Shown here: piece after piece, positions 8,557 through 17,986 of the stretch | Layout: the number at the start of each line of letters is the position of its first letter | Position numbering within the stretch: the stretch's first letter is position 1 | NCBI GenBank assembly: GCA_003251635.1 | Contig: QKEW01000012.1 | Coordinates: 1-53,332 of the forward strand | DNA: 53,332 nucleotides | Reading direction: 5' to 3' | Origin: a bacterium | GTDB taxonomy: Bacteria > Patescibacteriota > Minisyncoccia > Moranbacterales > GWC2-37-73 | Position numbers and translations under genes: made by a program | Notes under the pieces: model-generated | What the model was told of the DNA's origin: nothing | The model's input: only the letters and a program-made list of their open reading frames with translations | Databases searched by the model: none

Positions 8557-9585
8557 ATGGAAGAGAAAATTCGCAAAATCAAACAAGAAGCTTTCGAAGA
8601 AGTTGGAAAAGCCAAAAATTTGGACGAGCTTTCGCAGTTGAAAATCAAATACCTAGGACGCAAAAGCGCTTTTAATGAAATTCTCAAAAGTCTTAAGGAT
8701 CTTTCAAATGAAGAGAAGAAAATAATCGGGCCACTGGCCAATTCAGTCAAAAGTGAAATTGCTGGATTTTTGGAAGAAACCGAAAGACTTTTGGAGATCA
8801 AAAGTTTTGATTGGGCAGCTGAGAAAATTGATGTGACCATTCCGGGTCAGAAAATTCGGCGCGGTCATTTGCATCCGCTTTCGATGGTGCGCAATGAAAT
8901 CGAGGATATTTTCACAGCCATGGGTTTTGAAATCGCTGACGGTCCGGAAATTGAAACTGAGCACTATAATTTTGATGCTTTGAACATTCCTAAGGATCAT
9001 CCGGCTCGCGACAAGTGGGATACTTTCTGGGTGAAAAATGATTCCGGCAAAGAACGTACGCTACTACGCACGCACACTTCACCGGTTCAAGTGCGTTTTA
9101 TGGAAAAGAATAAACCACCGTTTAGAATCATTTCGCCTGGCAAGTGTTTTCGCAATGAAGCGACTGACGCTCGGCATGAGCATACTTTCTATCAGTTCGA
9201 AGCCTTGGTGGTGGGCGATGACATCAACGTGGGCCATTTCAAATTTATCGCTCAGCAATTTTTTTCCAGCTTTTTCAAGAAAGAAATTGATGTGAGAGTG
9301 CGACCAAGCTATTTTCCGTTTACGGAACCAAGTTTCGAATTTGATATTAGCTGCAGTGTTTGTCAGCAAAAAGGTTGCAGTGTTTGCTCCGGAACTGGTT
9401 GGTTGGAAGTGGGTGGAGCTGGAATGGTGAATCAAGAAGTTTTTGTAGCCAGCGGTTATCCGCGCGGTCGTTATCAGGGGTTTGCTTGGGGATTTGGCTT
9501 GGAAAGACTTTTGATTTTGCGTCATCGCATTGATGATATCCGTTTGTTTCATAGCGGCGATTTGCGTTTTATCAACCAATTTTAA
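8557..9585 (+). CDS. pheS: Phenylalanyl-tRNA synthetase alpha subunit
   Basis: A 342-aa catalytic subunit of the class II (alphabeta)2 enzyme that attaches Phe to tRNA-Phe. It has an N-terminal coiled coil ('LKIKYLGRKSAFNEILK'), motif 2 around 'FRNEATDARHEHTFYQFE', the Phe-pocket 'FPFTEPSFEFD', and motif 3 'GFAWGFGLERLLILR'. A small cysteine set 'CSVCQQKGCSVCSGTGW' occurs in the loop after 'FEFDI', which in many PheS proteins reads 'CxxCxxxGC..C'. The start ATG at 8557 gives the normal N-terminus. The gene is followed by pheT after 17 bases. Confidence 0.97.
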   Translation: MEEKIRKIKQEAFEEVGKAKNLDELSQLKIKYLGRKSAFNEILKSLKDLSNEEKKIIGPLANSVKSEIAGFLEETERLLEIKSFDWAAEKIDVTIPGQKIRRGHLHPLSMVRNEIEDIFTAMGFEIADGPEIETEHYNFDALNIPKDHPARDKWDTFWVKNDSGKERTLLRTHTSPVQVRFMEKNKPPFRIISPGKCFRNEATDARHEHTFYQFEALVVGDDINVGHFKFIAQQFFSSFFKKEIDVRVRPSYFPFTEPSFEFDISCSVCQQKGCSVCSGTGWLEVGGAGMVNQEVFVASGYPRGRYQGFAWGFGLERLLILRHRIDDIRLFHSGDLRFINQF

Positions 9586-9602
9586 TTTACGCCATAAAAA
9601 AT

Positions 9603-11996
9603 ATGAAATATAGTTACAGTTGGCTCAAGGAATTGTCCGGCTCAAAAAAAACAGTTGAAGAAATTGCCGAGCTTTTGACCTTTCATGCTTTTGAAATTGA
9701 AGGAATTGAAAAAAATGAAAAAATTTCCGATCAGGTAGTGGTTGGAGAAATTTTGGAAATCCAGCCGCATCCAAATGCGGACAAATTGCAGTTGACTCGG
9801 GTCAACGTTGGCAAAAAAGAACTCTCTATTGTTTGTGGGGCTCGCAATATTCAAGTTGGTAACAAAGTTCCGGTGGCTTTGGTTGGAGCGAAATTGCCGG
9901 GAAATTTTGAAATCAAAGAGGCTGAAATTCGGGGCGTTAAATCATTTGGCATGCTTTGCGCCGAAGACGAGCTGGGTCTGGGCGATGATCACGGTGGCAT
10001 TTTGATTTTGGATCAGGATTTGGAAGTCGGGACGTTTTTGTCCAAGGTTTTGGAATTGGATGACTCTGTGATTGAAATTGATGTTTTGGCCAATCGAGCT
10101 CATGACGCGCTTTCACACGTGGGCATGGCGCGAGAAATTGCCGCTTTGGAGGGCCGAGAAATTGACTATGACTATGATGGCTTAGTTTTGAATTGGAAAA
10201 AAACGCCCAAAATGAAAGTTTCGATCAAAGTTGAGGACGGCGAGATTTGTTCGCGCTACGGGACAGCTTATTTGGAAAAATTAGAAGTTGGTCCGTCGCC
10301 ACAGTGGCTACAAAATCGTTTGAAGACCTGCGGTTTGCGCCCGATTAATAACGTGGTGGACGCAACCAACTATGTGATGTTGGAATTGGGTCAGCCGCTG
10401 CACGCTTTTGATGCTGACAAAATTGATTCCAAGATTCAAATTCGTCGCGCCAAAAAAGGCGAGCAATTGAAAATTTTGGATGGCAGCGTTAAAAAACTTT
10501 CCAGCCAAGACATTGTGATTGCTGAGGCTGAAAAAGTGTTGGCTTTAGCTGGTGTGATGGGCGGATTCGACAGTGGGGTAAATGAAAAGACGAAAAATAT
10601 TATTTTGGAAGCCGCTAATTTTAATCCAGCCATGATTCGTCGGACTCGAACCGGTTTGGGAATTTCTTCTGATGCGGCGCTACGTTTTGAAAAAGGATTG
10701 GACCCAAATTTAACGGAAAAAGCTTTGGTGCGAGTTGTTGAAATTTTGGAGCATATTGCCGGGGCTGAACTCGTTGGAGCCGGGGATCAATATTCGCAAA
10801 AGCCTAAGAAAAAAATAGTTGAACTGAAACTGGATTATGTCGAGAGTCTTTTGGGCATAAAAATTAGTGAAAATGAAATAAGAAAAATTTTGGAAAATTT
10901 GGGCTTGGTGATTGAGAAAAAAGCTAAGAATTGGAAAGTTGAGGTTCCGACTTTTCGTTTGGATTTGGAAACCCAAGAAGATTTGATCGAGGAAATCGGA
11001 CGTGTCTATGGATATGAAAAAATTCCAGCCATTGCGCCAAGTGCACCGCTGCAAATACCAAAAATCAATCCTGAGCGTAATTTTGAACGGAAGCTAAAAA
11101 ATATTTTAGTAGCCGAAGGATTTAGCGAAGTCTATAATTATGCTTTTTATGAAGAGAAAGACACTGAGATTGCTCAAATTCATGGTCAAAAGCACGTTGA
11201 GCTGGCAAACTCGCTCAATAGTTGGCAAAACTTGATGAGAATCAGTTTGTTTCCGGGACTTTTGAAAAATGTCAGAGAAAATTTGAAAAATTTTAAGGAA
11301 TTTTCGATTTTTGAAATTGGACGAATCTATTGTTCAAGCGAGGATATCTTACCCTTGGAAAAGAAGCGATTGAGTGGAATTTTTGTTTTTGATTTTGGAA
11401 AAAAAGAGACCAAGAAGGGTGGAGAATTTTTTCAAGCCAAGGGTTATTTGGATAATGTTTTAAAAAATATCGGCTTGGAGTCGCATTATTATCACCAACT
11501 GGAAATTGAAGCGGATCAGAAATATCCAAATCTTTGGCATCCGGGCCGGACCAGTGAGATTAAGCTGGAAAATTCTGGTCAGAAAATTGGAGTTTTAGGT
11601 GAAATTAATCCAGCACTTCTTAAGAAGTTGGATATTGAGAAAAAAGTAATTGGATTTGATTTTGATTTGAAGGAATTGAGCCAGATTTCACAAGGTGAAA
11701 TGGAATATCAACCGCTGAGAAAATACCCAACTGTAATGAGGGATCTTTCTTTAGTTTCTCCGCAAGCAGTCAAAGTGGACGACATCTTGAGCTCCATTCA
11801 AGCTCTGGGTGGAAGTCTGGTTTTGGATGTGGATTTATTTGACATTTTTGATTTTGAAGATGGTTCGACCAGTTTTGGTTTTCATGTTGTTTTGGGAGCC
11901 GACGATCATACTTTGAAGGGTTCAGAAATTGAAGATATTTTGAAAAAAATAGTTGAGGGATTAGAAAAAGAATATCAAATGACAATTAGAAGTTAA
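9603..11996 (+). CDS. pheT: Phenylalanyl-tRNA synthetase beta subunit
   Basis: A full-length beta subunit of 797 aa with all the expected parts: an N-terminal OB-fold tRNA-binding domain ('IQPHPNADKLQLTRVNVG'), the B3/B4 editing domain that removes Tyr-tRNA-Phe ('NNVVDATNYVMLELGQPLHA', 'GVMGGFDSGV'), the B5 domain, a catalytic-like core ('ETQEDLIEEIGRVYGYE'), and a C-terminal anticodon-binding ferredoxin fold ('YPTVMRDLSLV'). It assembles with the pheS product. The operon ends at a 16-bp stem-loop about 30 bases downstream. Confidence 0.97.
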   Translation: MKYSYSWLKELSGSKKTVEEIAELLTFHAFEIEGIEKNEKISDQVVVGEILEIQPHPNADKLQLTRVNVGKKELSIVCGARNIQVGNKVPVALVGAKLPGNFEIKEAEIRGVKSFGMLCAEDELGLGDDHGGILILDQDLEVGTFLSKVLELDDSVIEIDVLANRAHDALSHVGMAREIAALEGREIDYDYDGLVLNWKKTPKMKVSIKVEDGEICSRYGTAYLEKLEVGPSPQWLQNRLKTCGLRPINNVVDATNYVMLELGQPLHAFDADKIDSKIQIRRAKKGEQLKILDGSVKKLSSQDIVIAEAEKVLALAGVMGGFDSGVNEKTKNIILEAANFNPAMIRRTRTGLGISSDAALRFEKGLDPNLTEKALVRVVEILEHIAGAELVGAGDQYSQKPKKKIVELKLDYVESLLGIKISENEIRKILENLGLVIEKKAKNWKVEVPTFRLDLETQEDLIEEIGRVYGYEKIPAIAPSAPLQIPKINPERNFERKLKNILVAEGFSEVYNYAFYEEKDTEIAQIHGQKHVELANSLNSWQNLMRISLFPGLLKNVRENLKNFKEFSIFEIGRIYCSSEDILPLEKKRLSGIFVFDFGKKETKKGGEFFQAKGYLDNVLKNIGLESHYYHQLEIEADQKYPNLWHPGRTSEIKLENSGQKIGVLGEINPALLKKLDIEKKVIGFDFDLKELSQISQGEMEYQPLRKYPTVMRDLSLVSPQAVKVDDILSSIQALGGSLVLDVDLFDIFDFEDGSTSFGFHVVLGADDHTLKGSEIEDILKKIVEGLEKEYQMTIRS

Positions 11997-12023
11997 AAAT
12001 TTCAGAAAAAGAAAATAGCCCCG

Positions 12024-12068
12024 AATTAAGATCGGAAAGACTAAAAAGATAGCTTTCCGATTTTAATT
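12024..12068 (+). terminator. Long stem-loop terminator after pheT
   Basis: A 16-bp stem (AATTAAGATCGGAAAG / CTTTCCGATTTTAATT, one G-U pair) with a 13-base loop and T-rich 3' side. Confidence 0.75.
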
Positions 12069-12079
12069 TATTGGAATCC

Positions 12080-12110
12080 TTGACAAAAAAAATATATGTG
12101 GTAGTATAGT
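12080..12110 (+). promoter_or_regulatory. Sigma70-type promoter for the sigma4-HARE gene
   Basis: TTGACA at 12080 with two possible -10 elements, TAGTAT (16-base spacing) or TATAGT (19-base spacing). The leader would be about 30 bases. Confidence 0.6.
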
Positions 12111-12144
12111 CAGAATACTTAATTTTGTTAAGCAAATATTTTTT

Positions 12145-13194
12145 ATGAAAAAGGAATTAGACAGCGCTCAAAAAGGTGATTCAAGCCTTTTTTTAGAGGC
12201 CCTAGAGACTATTATGGCCGATTTTTCGCCACGTTCTAGGGAAATTGTCTGGCAAAGATATGGGATCGGTAGCCAAAAAATAGCCACTTTGGAAGAAATT
12301 GGCGGCCGATTTGGAATTACTCGAGAACGAGTGCGTCAGATTATTCGAGAAATTTATCGAAAAGTTGAAAAAAACGCTAAAAGTGATTTGACTCAAAAAG
12401 TTTGGGAACAAATCATGTTGGCTTTGGAGGCTAATAGTGGTATAATGGGAGAGTCAGCACTAGTTGAATTGCTTGGCCAATCCACTTGGGACCACAAAGG
12501 CGCCATAAGATTTTTTCTGGATTCTTCCGGGAAGATAAATCGTTTTGAGATTAAGGATCTAACTGAAAAATCTTTTGCTATTAAGAGTTTTCGTTCGGAC
12601 AAGTGGAAAGAAATCAAAAAAGAAATAATTGATATTTTGAAAAATGAAGGGTTGCCAATTAGTGGGGAAAAACTTTTTAGTAAGTTTTCTCAAATAGGTA
12701 AATTCCCAGAGGTTAGCAAAAAGCAATTATTCGACTATTTGAAAGTTTCAACTGAAGTTCTTCAAAATGCTTTTGGAAAATGGGGCTTGTCCATTTGGAA
12801 AGAAGTTAATCCCAAGGGAACTCGTGATAAGGCTTTTTTGGTTCTTAAAGAAAGCGGGCAGCCGATGCATTTCCGTTTGATTGCCCAGGAAATTGATCAA
12901 AAAGGTTTAAGCAAAAAACCGACTCACCCACAGACTGTTCACAACGAATTGATTAAGGATAAGAAATTCGTTTTAGTTGGCCGAGGAATTTATGCTTTAG
13001 TAGAATGGGGCTATGAAAGAGGGACTGTCAAAGATGTTTTGACTGGAATTTTACAGAAGAATCAAAATGAAATGACCAAGGAAGACATCATCGACGAGGT
13101 TTTGAAAGTTCGACAGGTCAAGAAATCTACTATTGTGATAAATTTGAACAATCATTTCAAGAAAAACAAGCAAGGTAAATATAGCTGGCAATAA
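12145..13194 (+). CDS. Sigma-70 region 4-like HTH fused to a HARE-HTH domain (RNA polymerase-associated regulator)
   Basis: Residues about 25-72 match sigma region 4: 'FSPRSREIVWQRYGI' followed by the helix-turn-helix 'TLEEIGGRFGITRERVRQI', which in sigma factors reads the -35 element. No region 2 is present, so it cannot act as a full sigma factor. Residues about 220-290 ('QPMHFRLIAQEIDQKG', 'FVLVGRGIYALVEWGYERG') match the HARE-HTH domain found in RNA polymerase delta subunit RpoE. The C-terminal tail is another small HTH-like segment. Likely an RNA polymerase- or chromatin-associated transcription factor; the role is inferred. It has its own promoter and is followed by a gap of about 90 bases. 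Confidence 0.85.
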   Translation: MKKELDSAQKGDSSLFLEALETIMADFSPRSREIVWQRYGIGSQKIATLEEIGGRFGITRERVRQIIREIYRKVEKNAKSDLTQKVWEQIMLALEANSGIMGESALVELLGQSTWDHKGAIRFFLDSSGKINRFEIKDLTEKSFAIKSFRSDKWKEIKKEIIDILKNEGLPISGEKLFSKFSQIGKFPEVSKKQLFDYLKVSTEVLQNAFGKWGLSIWKEVNPKGTRDKAFLVLKESGQPMHFRLIAQEIDQKGLSKKPTHPQTVHNELIKDKKFVLVGRGIYALVEWGYERGTVKDVLTGILQKNQNEMTKEDIIDEVLKVRQVKKSTIVINLNNHFKKNKQGKYSWQ

Positions 13195-13244
13195 AAACTT
13201 AGCAGCATTGTTTTTGAATCTTGTGAGTGCAAAATATTGGATAT

Positions 13245-13274
13245 TTGATTGAAAATTGAATATCAATTTATAAT
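13245..13274 (+). promoter_or_regulatory. Sigma70-type promoter giving a nearly leaderless transcript
   Basis: TTGATT, an 18-base spacer, then TATAAT ending at 13274. The predicted start site (about 13281) is only a few bases before the ATG at 13284. Confidence 0.5.
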
Positions 13275-13283
13275 AAAAATAAA

Positions 13284-14558
13284 ATGGAGTTAATTTGGCA
13301 GACTTTTCAAGACGTATTTGTTTCGCTGAAAACAGCGGGACAAGTTTTTCAAAATACCTGGTATTGGATTTTACCAGGGCCTTTGTATGTTTTTTTTAAG
13401 CTTTTCTGGATGGATCATGTGCAAAATGCCTATGCGGCAGCACTTGATTGGGTTTTGTTGGAAATTATTCCACCCAAAGACATTGAAAAAAGTCCTAAAC
13501 TTATGGAAGCCTTGTATGCAGGTATGCAAGGAACCGAAAAAAGCTTTGATGTGTTGGAAGAACACCTTGATGGAATGTTTCCGGTCAGTTTTTCTTTGGA
13601 ATTGGTAAGTGATGGCGGCGAAGTTCATTTTTATATAAGATCTCAAAGAACATTCCGAAATTTGGTAGAATCTCATCTCTATGCCCAATACCCAGATTGT
13701 GTCATTAAGGAAGTGCCTGATTATGTGAATGATGTGCCTAAGGTTATTCCTAACGAAAAATGGAATTTGTGGGGAACTGATTTTGAATTTTTCAGACATG
13801 ATGCTTATCCCATCAGGGTGTATAGGGATTTCGAAGAAAGTATAACCGGAAAAATGATTGATCCACTTTCCGGTTTGATTGAAGTTATGGGAAAATTGCC
13901 ACCGGATCAGAAGATCTGGTATCAGATAATTGCTTCTCCTTTGGAGCCAAGTTGGGGAGCAAAAGAAGGAAAGAAATTAGTTGATAAATTAAAAGGTAAA
14001 GAGGAAAAACAGGAAAATATTTTTGATCGGGTTAAGCAGGATTTTGTTGACGTGGTCACCAATTTAGTTCCAGCCCTGACTCATCCGATTGAATTTGCCA
14101 AAAAAGAATCCAAGGATGAGCAGCCTTTGGAATTTCGTTTGACTCCGGGAGAAAAAGATGTGTTGAAAGCGGTGGAAGCGAATTTGGGGAAACTACACTT
14201 TAAAATTAAATTGCGTTTCGTTTTGGTTGGCCGTCGGGAGAATTTTAGTAAAGCCCATGTCTCATCTTTTACGGGTGCTATCAAGCAATTTAATGACAAC
14301 AATCTCAATAGTCTTAAACCTCAAAGCATTTCCAAAACAACTTCATTTCTTATTTTCAAAAAATCGCGTTTGCGCCATCGACAACGTAAAATTCTTAGAC
14401 GTTATCGCTCTCGCAGCAATGACGGGGTACGGGTCACAATGAGCAGTGAAGAATTGGCAACTATCTATCACTTGCCAGACATGTCAGTATTGTCTCCAAG
14501 TTTGACTAGAATTGATTCAAAGCGTGGTGGAGCACCTACGAATTTGCCAATTGAATAA
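13284..14558 (+). CDS. Membrane-anchored protein of unknown function paired with the VirD4-like ATPase
   Basis: A 424-aa protein with an N-terminal hydrophobic segment ('TWYWILPGPLYVFFKLFW') and a large cytoplasmic part. It has no enzyme motif I recognise. The C-terminal third is basic ('KKSRLRHRQRKILRRYRSR') and ends with sequence about 'MSSEELATIYHLPDM', a stretch seen in proteins that sit next to conjugation-type ATPases in Patescibacteria. The gene ends 24 bases before the ATPase gene, so the two are an operon and probably one machine at the membrane. A role as membrane adaptor of a DNA or protein pump is inference from that pairing. Confidence 0.7.
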   Translation: MELIWQTFQDVFVSLKTAGQVFQNTWYWILPGPLYVFFKLFWMDHVQNAYAAALDWVLLEIIPPKDIEKSPKLMEALYAGMQGTEKSFDVLEEHLDGMFPVSFSLELVSDGGEVHFYIRSQRTFRNLVESHLYAQYPDCVIKEVPDYVNDVPKVIPNEKWNLWGTDFEFFRHDAYPIRVYRDFEESITGKMIDPLSGLIEVMGKLPPDQKIWYQIIASPLEPSWGAKEGKKLVDKLKGKEEKQENIFDRVKQDFVDVVTNLVPALTHPIEFAKKESKDEQPLEFRLTPGEKDVLKAVEANLGKLHFKIKLRFVLVGRRENFSKAHVSSFTGAIKQFNDNNLNSLKPQSISKTTSFLIFKKSRLRHRQRKILRRYRSRSNDGVRVTMSSEELATIYHLPDMSVLSPSLTRIDSKRGGAPTNLPIE

Positions 14559-14582
14559 CAAAAATAAATTTTAGTTCTAACT

Positions 14583-16589
14583 ATGAATAATCAGGAAATA
14601 ACATTTTTCGCCAAAACTAACTTTCGAAATCAAGAAAGGGTTTTTGGTATTAAAAAAGATGACCGGCGTCGTCACATGTATATTATCGGAAAGACTGGTA
14701 TGGGAAAAACCAATCTTTTGGAAAATATGGCGGTCCAGGATATTCGCAATGGTCACGGGATTTGTTATATTGATCCGCATGGAGATACGGCGGAAAAATT
14801 GATCCAGGCTATTCCTAAGGAGCGAATTAAAGACGTGATCTATTTCAATCCGGCTGATTTGAATTTCCCGATTTCTTTTAATGTGATGGAAAAGGTTGAT
14901 TCGGAATATCGTCATTTGGTGGCTTCAGGTTTGGTGGGAGTTTTCAAAAAAATCTGGGCTGATTCCTGGGGACCACGTTTGGAATATATGCTTAGAAACG
15001 CAATTTTGGCCCTTTTGGAATATCCGGGCAGTACATTGTTGGGGGTTAATCGCATTTTAGTGGATAAAAAATATCGATTGCAGGTGGTAGAAAAGGTAAC
15101 TGATCCGGTGGTGAAAATGTTTTGGGTAGAGGAGTTTTCTAAATGGAATGAAAGGGTTTTACAGGAAGTGGTGTCGCCGATCCAAAACAAAGTTGGTCAG
15201 TTTCTTTCAACTTCTTTGATTCGCAACATTGTCGGACAACCGGAATCGACTTTTGATGTGCGTAAATTGATGGATGAGCGAAAGATTTTGATTTTGAATC
15301 TATCCAAAGGACGAATTGGAGAAGATGCCAGTGCACTATTGGGAGCTATGATGATTACTAAAATTCAATTGGCCGCCATGGCTCGGGTGGATATGCCTGA
15401 AGATGATCGAAATGATTTCTATTTGTATGTGGATGAGTTTCAAAACTTTGCCACTTTGTCATTTGCCAATATCTTGTCAGAAGCGCGTAAATATCATCTG
15501 AATTTGATTTTAGCCAATCAGTATGTCAATCAAATTGAAGAGGAGGTTCGCGACGCTATTTTTGGTAACGCTGGGACAATCATCTCTTTCAGGGTTGGGG
15601 CAACCGATGCTGAATTTTTAGAAAAAGAATTCGAACCGGTTTTCTTGCAAAACGATATTGTTAATCTGCCCAAATATAACATTTATCTGAAACTGATGAT
15701 TGATGGAATTGCCGGCGATGCTTTTTCAGCCACAACCTTACCGCCAATTTTCTTGGGCGAAACTGTAGAGAATCAAAATGAAGTCATTGAATATTCCCGG
15801 AAAAAGTATAGTCAGCCAAGAAATGAGGTGGAGGAACGGATAATGCTTTGGAGCGGCATGGCGGTTCCAAAAAAAGTTGAAGAACCGGTCATTGTTAATG
15901 AAGTTCGAAGCATGTCAGTGGCAGAGCAAAATATTCCTGCCAATGAAAAAAAGCAAACAGCAGCAGTTTCAAGTCCTTCCATTCAACCTCAACAATCACC
16001 CAGCACCAAGCCGGAACAAAAATCAGGGGAAAAAACGGAGAAGAGAGTTGTGTATAAGCAGATCCAAGCTGATGGCAGTGAAGTTGAGAAAGTTCTGTAT
16101 GACGCTAAGTGTGCTTCTTGCGGGGTTGATATTAAAATCCCATTCAAACCGGATGGAAAGCGACCAACTTTTTGCAAGGAATGTCTGAAAAATTATCAAA
16201 GATCTTTGGCGCGCAATCGAGAGATGGAAAAAGAGAAAGAGCTATTGCGTCAGGAGGAATTAAAAAGCAAAGAAAAAGAAAATTTAGCCAAAAGAGCTTT
16301 CACGATCAAGCCTTTTTCTCAAAAATCTCGCGAGCAATCAGATGTAAGTTTGGAAAACAGTTTCAAAACAGATAGGCCGGAACAGAAAATTTTTCAAGCG
16401 AAAAATCAAATAGGAGAAAAGCCGACCAAGACTATCAGTCCGAATGCCTATGTATCTCAGGATAAACCTCTGTCGCTTTCTCAGATGCAACACATTGCGC
16501 CCAAAAAATTTCGTTCCAAGCCCAATCGGTCGCAAGTTGATTTGAATGATTTGCGACAAGCTCTCGATAACGCTCAGGAAAAAAAGTAA
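14583..16589 (+). CDS. VirD4/TraD-like conjugative coupling-type ATPase with C-terminal zinc ribbon
   Basis: A 668-aa P-loop ATPase of the HerA/FtsK superfamily. Walker A is 'GKTGMGKTNLLENM' (about residue 36), followed by 'YIDPHGDTAEKLI', and Walker B is 'FYLYVDEFQNFAT' (about residue 280), with the downstream 'ANQYVNQI' sensor segment typical of TraG/TraD/TrwB proteins. It lacks N-terminal membrane helices, which the preceding gene probably supplies. After a Gln/Pro-rich linker comes a four-Cys zinc ribbon, 'CASCGVDIKIPF' ... 'FCKEC' (about 510-534), then a charged tail. The family moves DNA or nucleoprotein across membranes; no relaxase or other T4SS gene is in the window. Confidence 0.85.
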   Translation: MNNQEITFFAKTNFRNQERVFGIKKDDRRRHMYIIGKTGMGKTNLLENMAVQDIRNGHGICYIDPHGDTAEKLIQAIPKERIKDVIYFNPADLNFPISFNVMEKVDSEYRHLVASGLVGVFKKIWADSWGPRLEYMLRNAILALLEYPGSTLLGVNRILVDKKYRLQVVEKVTDPVVKMFWVEEFSKWNERVLQEVVSPIQNKVGQFLSTSLIRNIVGQPESTFDVRKLMDERKILILNLSKGRIGEDASALLGAMMITKIQLAAMARVDMPEDDRNDFYLYVDEFQNFATLSFANILSEARKYHLNLILANQYVNQIEEEVRDAIFGNAGTIISFRVGATDAEFLEKEFEPVFLQNDIVNLPKYNIYLKLMIDGIAGDAFSATTLPPIFLGETVENQNEVIEYSRKKYSQPRNEVEERIMLWSGMAVPKKVEEPVIVNEVRSMSVAEQNIPANEKKQTAAVSSPSIQPQQSPSTKPEQKSGEKTEKRVVYKQIQADGSEVEKVLYDAKCASCGVDIKIPFKPDGKRPTFCKECLKNYQRSLARNREMEKEKELLRQEELKSKEKENLAKRAFTIKPFSQKSREQSDVSLENSFKTDRPEQKIFQAKNQIGEKPTKTISPNAYVSQDKPLSLSQMQHIAPKKFRSKPNRSQVDLNDLRQALDNAQEKK

Positions 16590-16597
16590 TTTTAGCT

Positions 16598-17689
16598 ATG
16601 ACTGAAAAGAAAAGAAAAAAAAGAGTTATTTTGGGCATGTCCTCAGGAGTCGATTCCTCAGTGGCAGCTGCTCTTTTGCAAAAAGAAGGCTATGAAGTGA
16701 TTGGCCTTTTTATGCATTTTTGGAAGGAGCCGGATCCGAATGAAAAGATAGAAAATAAGTGTTGTTCACTGGAGTCCCATCAGGATGCTCGGCGGGTAGC
16801 GCAAAAATTGAAGATTCCTCTCTATACTTTGAACGCCGCTACAGATTTTAAGAAGTCGGTAGTAGACTTTTTTTTGAGTGAAACTTGCGCTGGCAGAACT
16901 CCTAATCCTTGTGTGGAATGTAATCGTCAAATCAAGTTTACTTTCATGTTTCAGAAAATGTTGGAAATGGAGGCCGATTTCGTTGCTAGCGGACACTATG
17001 CTGATATCAAGAAAATTGATGGAAAGTATCATCTTTTTACTTCCTATGACGACGAAAAAGATCAAACCTATTTTTTGTACAATTTTAAACAAGCAGATCT
17101 TGGAAAAATAATTTTTCCTTTGGCTGGCTACAAAAAAACCCAAGTGCGTCAGATGGCCAAGGAGATGGGTTTGCCGGTTTTTGACAAGGATGATTCTCAA
17201 GGACTGTGTTTTACTCGGGAAAAATATCCAACCAATTTTTTGAAACGAAATTTGAAGTTAAAATCAGGGAACATTGTGGACGGGCAGGGTCGGGTAATCG
17301 GTCAGCATGAAGGACTGGAACTCTATACAATCGGGCAGAGGCGGGGCATTAATATTGGAGGGACTGGACCTTATTATGTAGTGGCTCGGGATTTTGCCAA
17401 AAATGAATTGATAGTAACCAATCAAGAAGATGATCCTGGAATTTTTTATACCAAAATGAAAGTGGAGGACGTCAATTGGATTGCCGAAAAACCGAAATTT
17501 CCCTTGGAAACTAACGTGAAAATTCGCTATCGTCATCCATTGGTCCGTGCTATAATCAAGAAGGAAAACGAGGGAGTTTTGGAGGTTGAATTTTTCGAGC
17601 CCCAAAAAGTTGTGACCCCTGGTCAATCAGCTGTATTTTATTCAGATCAAGGAGAAGTCTTGGGCGGAGGGATAATTAATTTAAAATAA
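16598..17689 (+). CDS. mnmA: tRNA-specific 2-thiouridylase MnmA
   Basis: MnmA adenylates U34 of tRNA-Lys/Glu/Gln and replaces its 2-oxygen with sulfur delivered from a cysteine desulfurase. Seen here: the PP-loop 'GMSSGVDSSVAA' (Ser instead of the usual first Gly), catalytic Cys in 'TPNPCVECNRQIKF', the second catalytic Cys in 'DSQGLCFTREKY', and a C-terminal beta-barrel region ending 'GEVLGGGII'. The length of 363 aa is normal. It starts 8 bases after the ATPase gene. The sulfur donor is probably the IscS encoded at 47507, since no TusABCDE genes are seen here. Confidence 0.95.
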   Translation: MTEKKRKKRVILGMSSGVDSSVAAALLQKEGYEVIGLFMHFWKEPDPNEKIENKCCSLESHQDARRVAQKLKIPLYTLNAATDFKKSVVDFFLSETCAGRTPNPCVECNRQIKFTFMFQKMLEMEADFVASGHYADIKKIDGKYHLFTSYDDEKDQTYFLYNFKQADLGKIIFPLAGYKKTQVRQMAKEMGLPVFDKDDSQGLCFTREKYPTNFLKRNLKLKSGNIVDGQGRVIGQHEGLELYTIGQRRGINIGGTGPYYVVARDFAKNELIVTNQEDDPGIFYTKMKVEDVNWIAEKPKFPLETNVKIRYRHPLVRAIIKKENEGVLEVEFFEPQKVVTPGQSAVFYSDQGEVLGGGIINLK

Positions 17690-17693
17690 AAAT

Positions 17694-17969
17694 ATGTCTG
17701 GTCAAGATGAAAGACAGGAATTGTTGACTCACAAACGTCGTTTGCAAATGGATATGGCAATTAAATCCAGCGAGTTGAAAAAATTTGATCAGGAAAAGAT
17801 TCAGCTGGAAATTGAGATTCGTCAAAATCAACGAAAAAGCGATTTATTGCAAATGCAGATAAATCAAGCTAGATTACAAGTTTCCAAGCTGGACAATTCC
17901 AAGGTTCTTTTGGAAAAGGAGATTAAAAAACTCAAAAGAGAAATTTCCGACACTAGAATTGAAAGTTAA
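17694..17969 (+). CDS. Small coiled-coil protein, unknown function
   Basis: A 91-aa protein that is almost wholly a heptad-repeat coiled coil rich in Lys, Glu and Gln ('LLQMQINQARLQVSKLDNSK'). It has no signal peptide, cysteine or membrane segment. It starts 4 bases after mnmA and is therefore cotranscribed with it. I do not recognise the family, and nothing beyond a structural or bridging role can be suggested. Confidence 0.7.
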   Translation: MSGQDERQELLTHKRRLQMDMAIKSSELKKFDQEKIQLEIEIRQNQRKSDLLQMQINQARLQVSKLDNSKVLLEKEIKKLKREISDTRIES

Positions 17970-17986
17970 TCATTATTTTTAAAATT

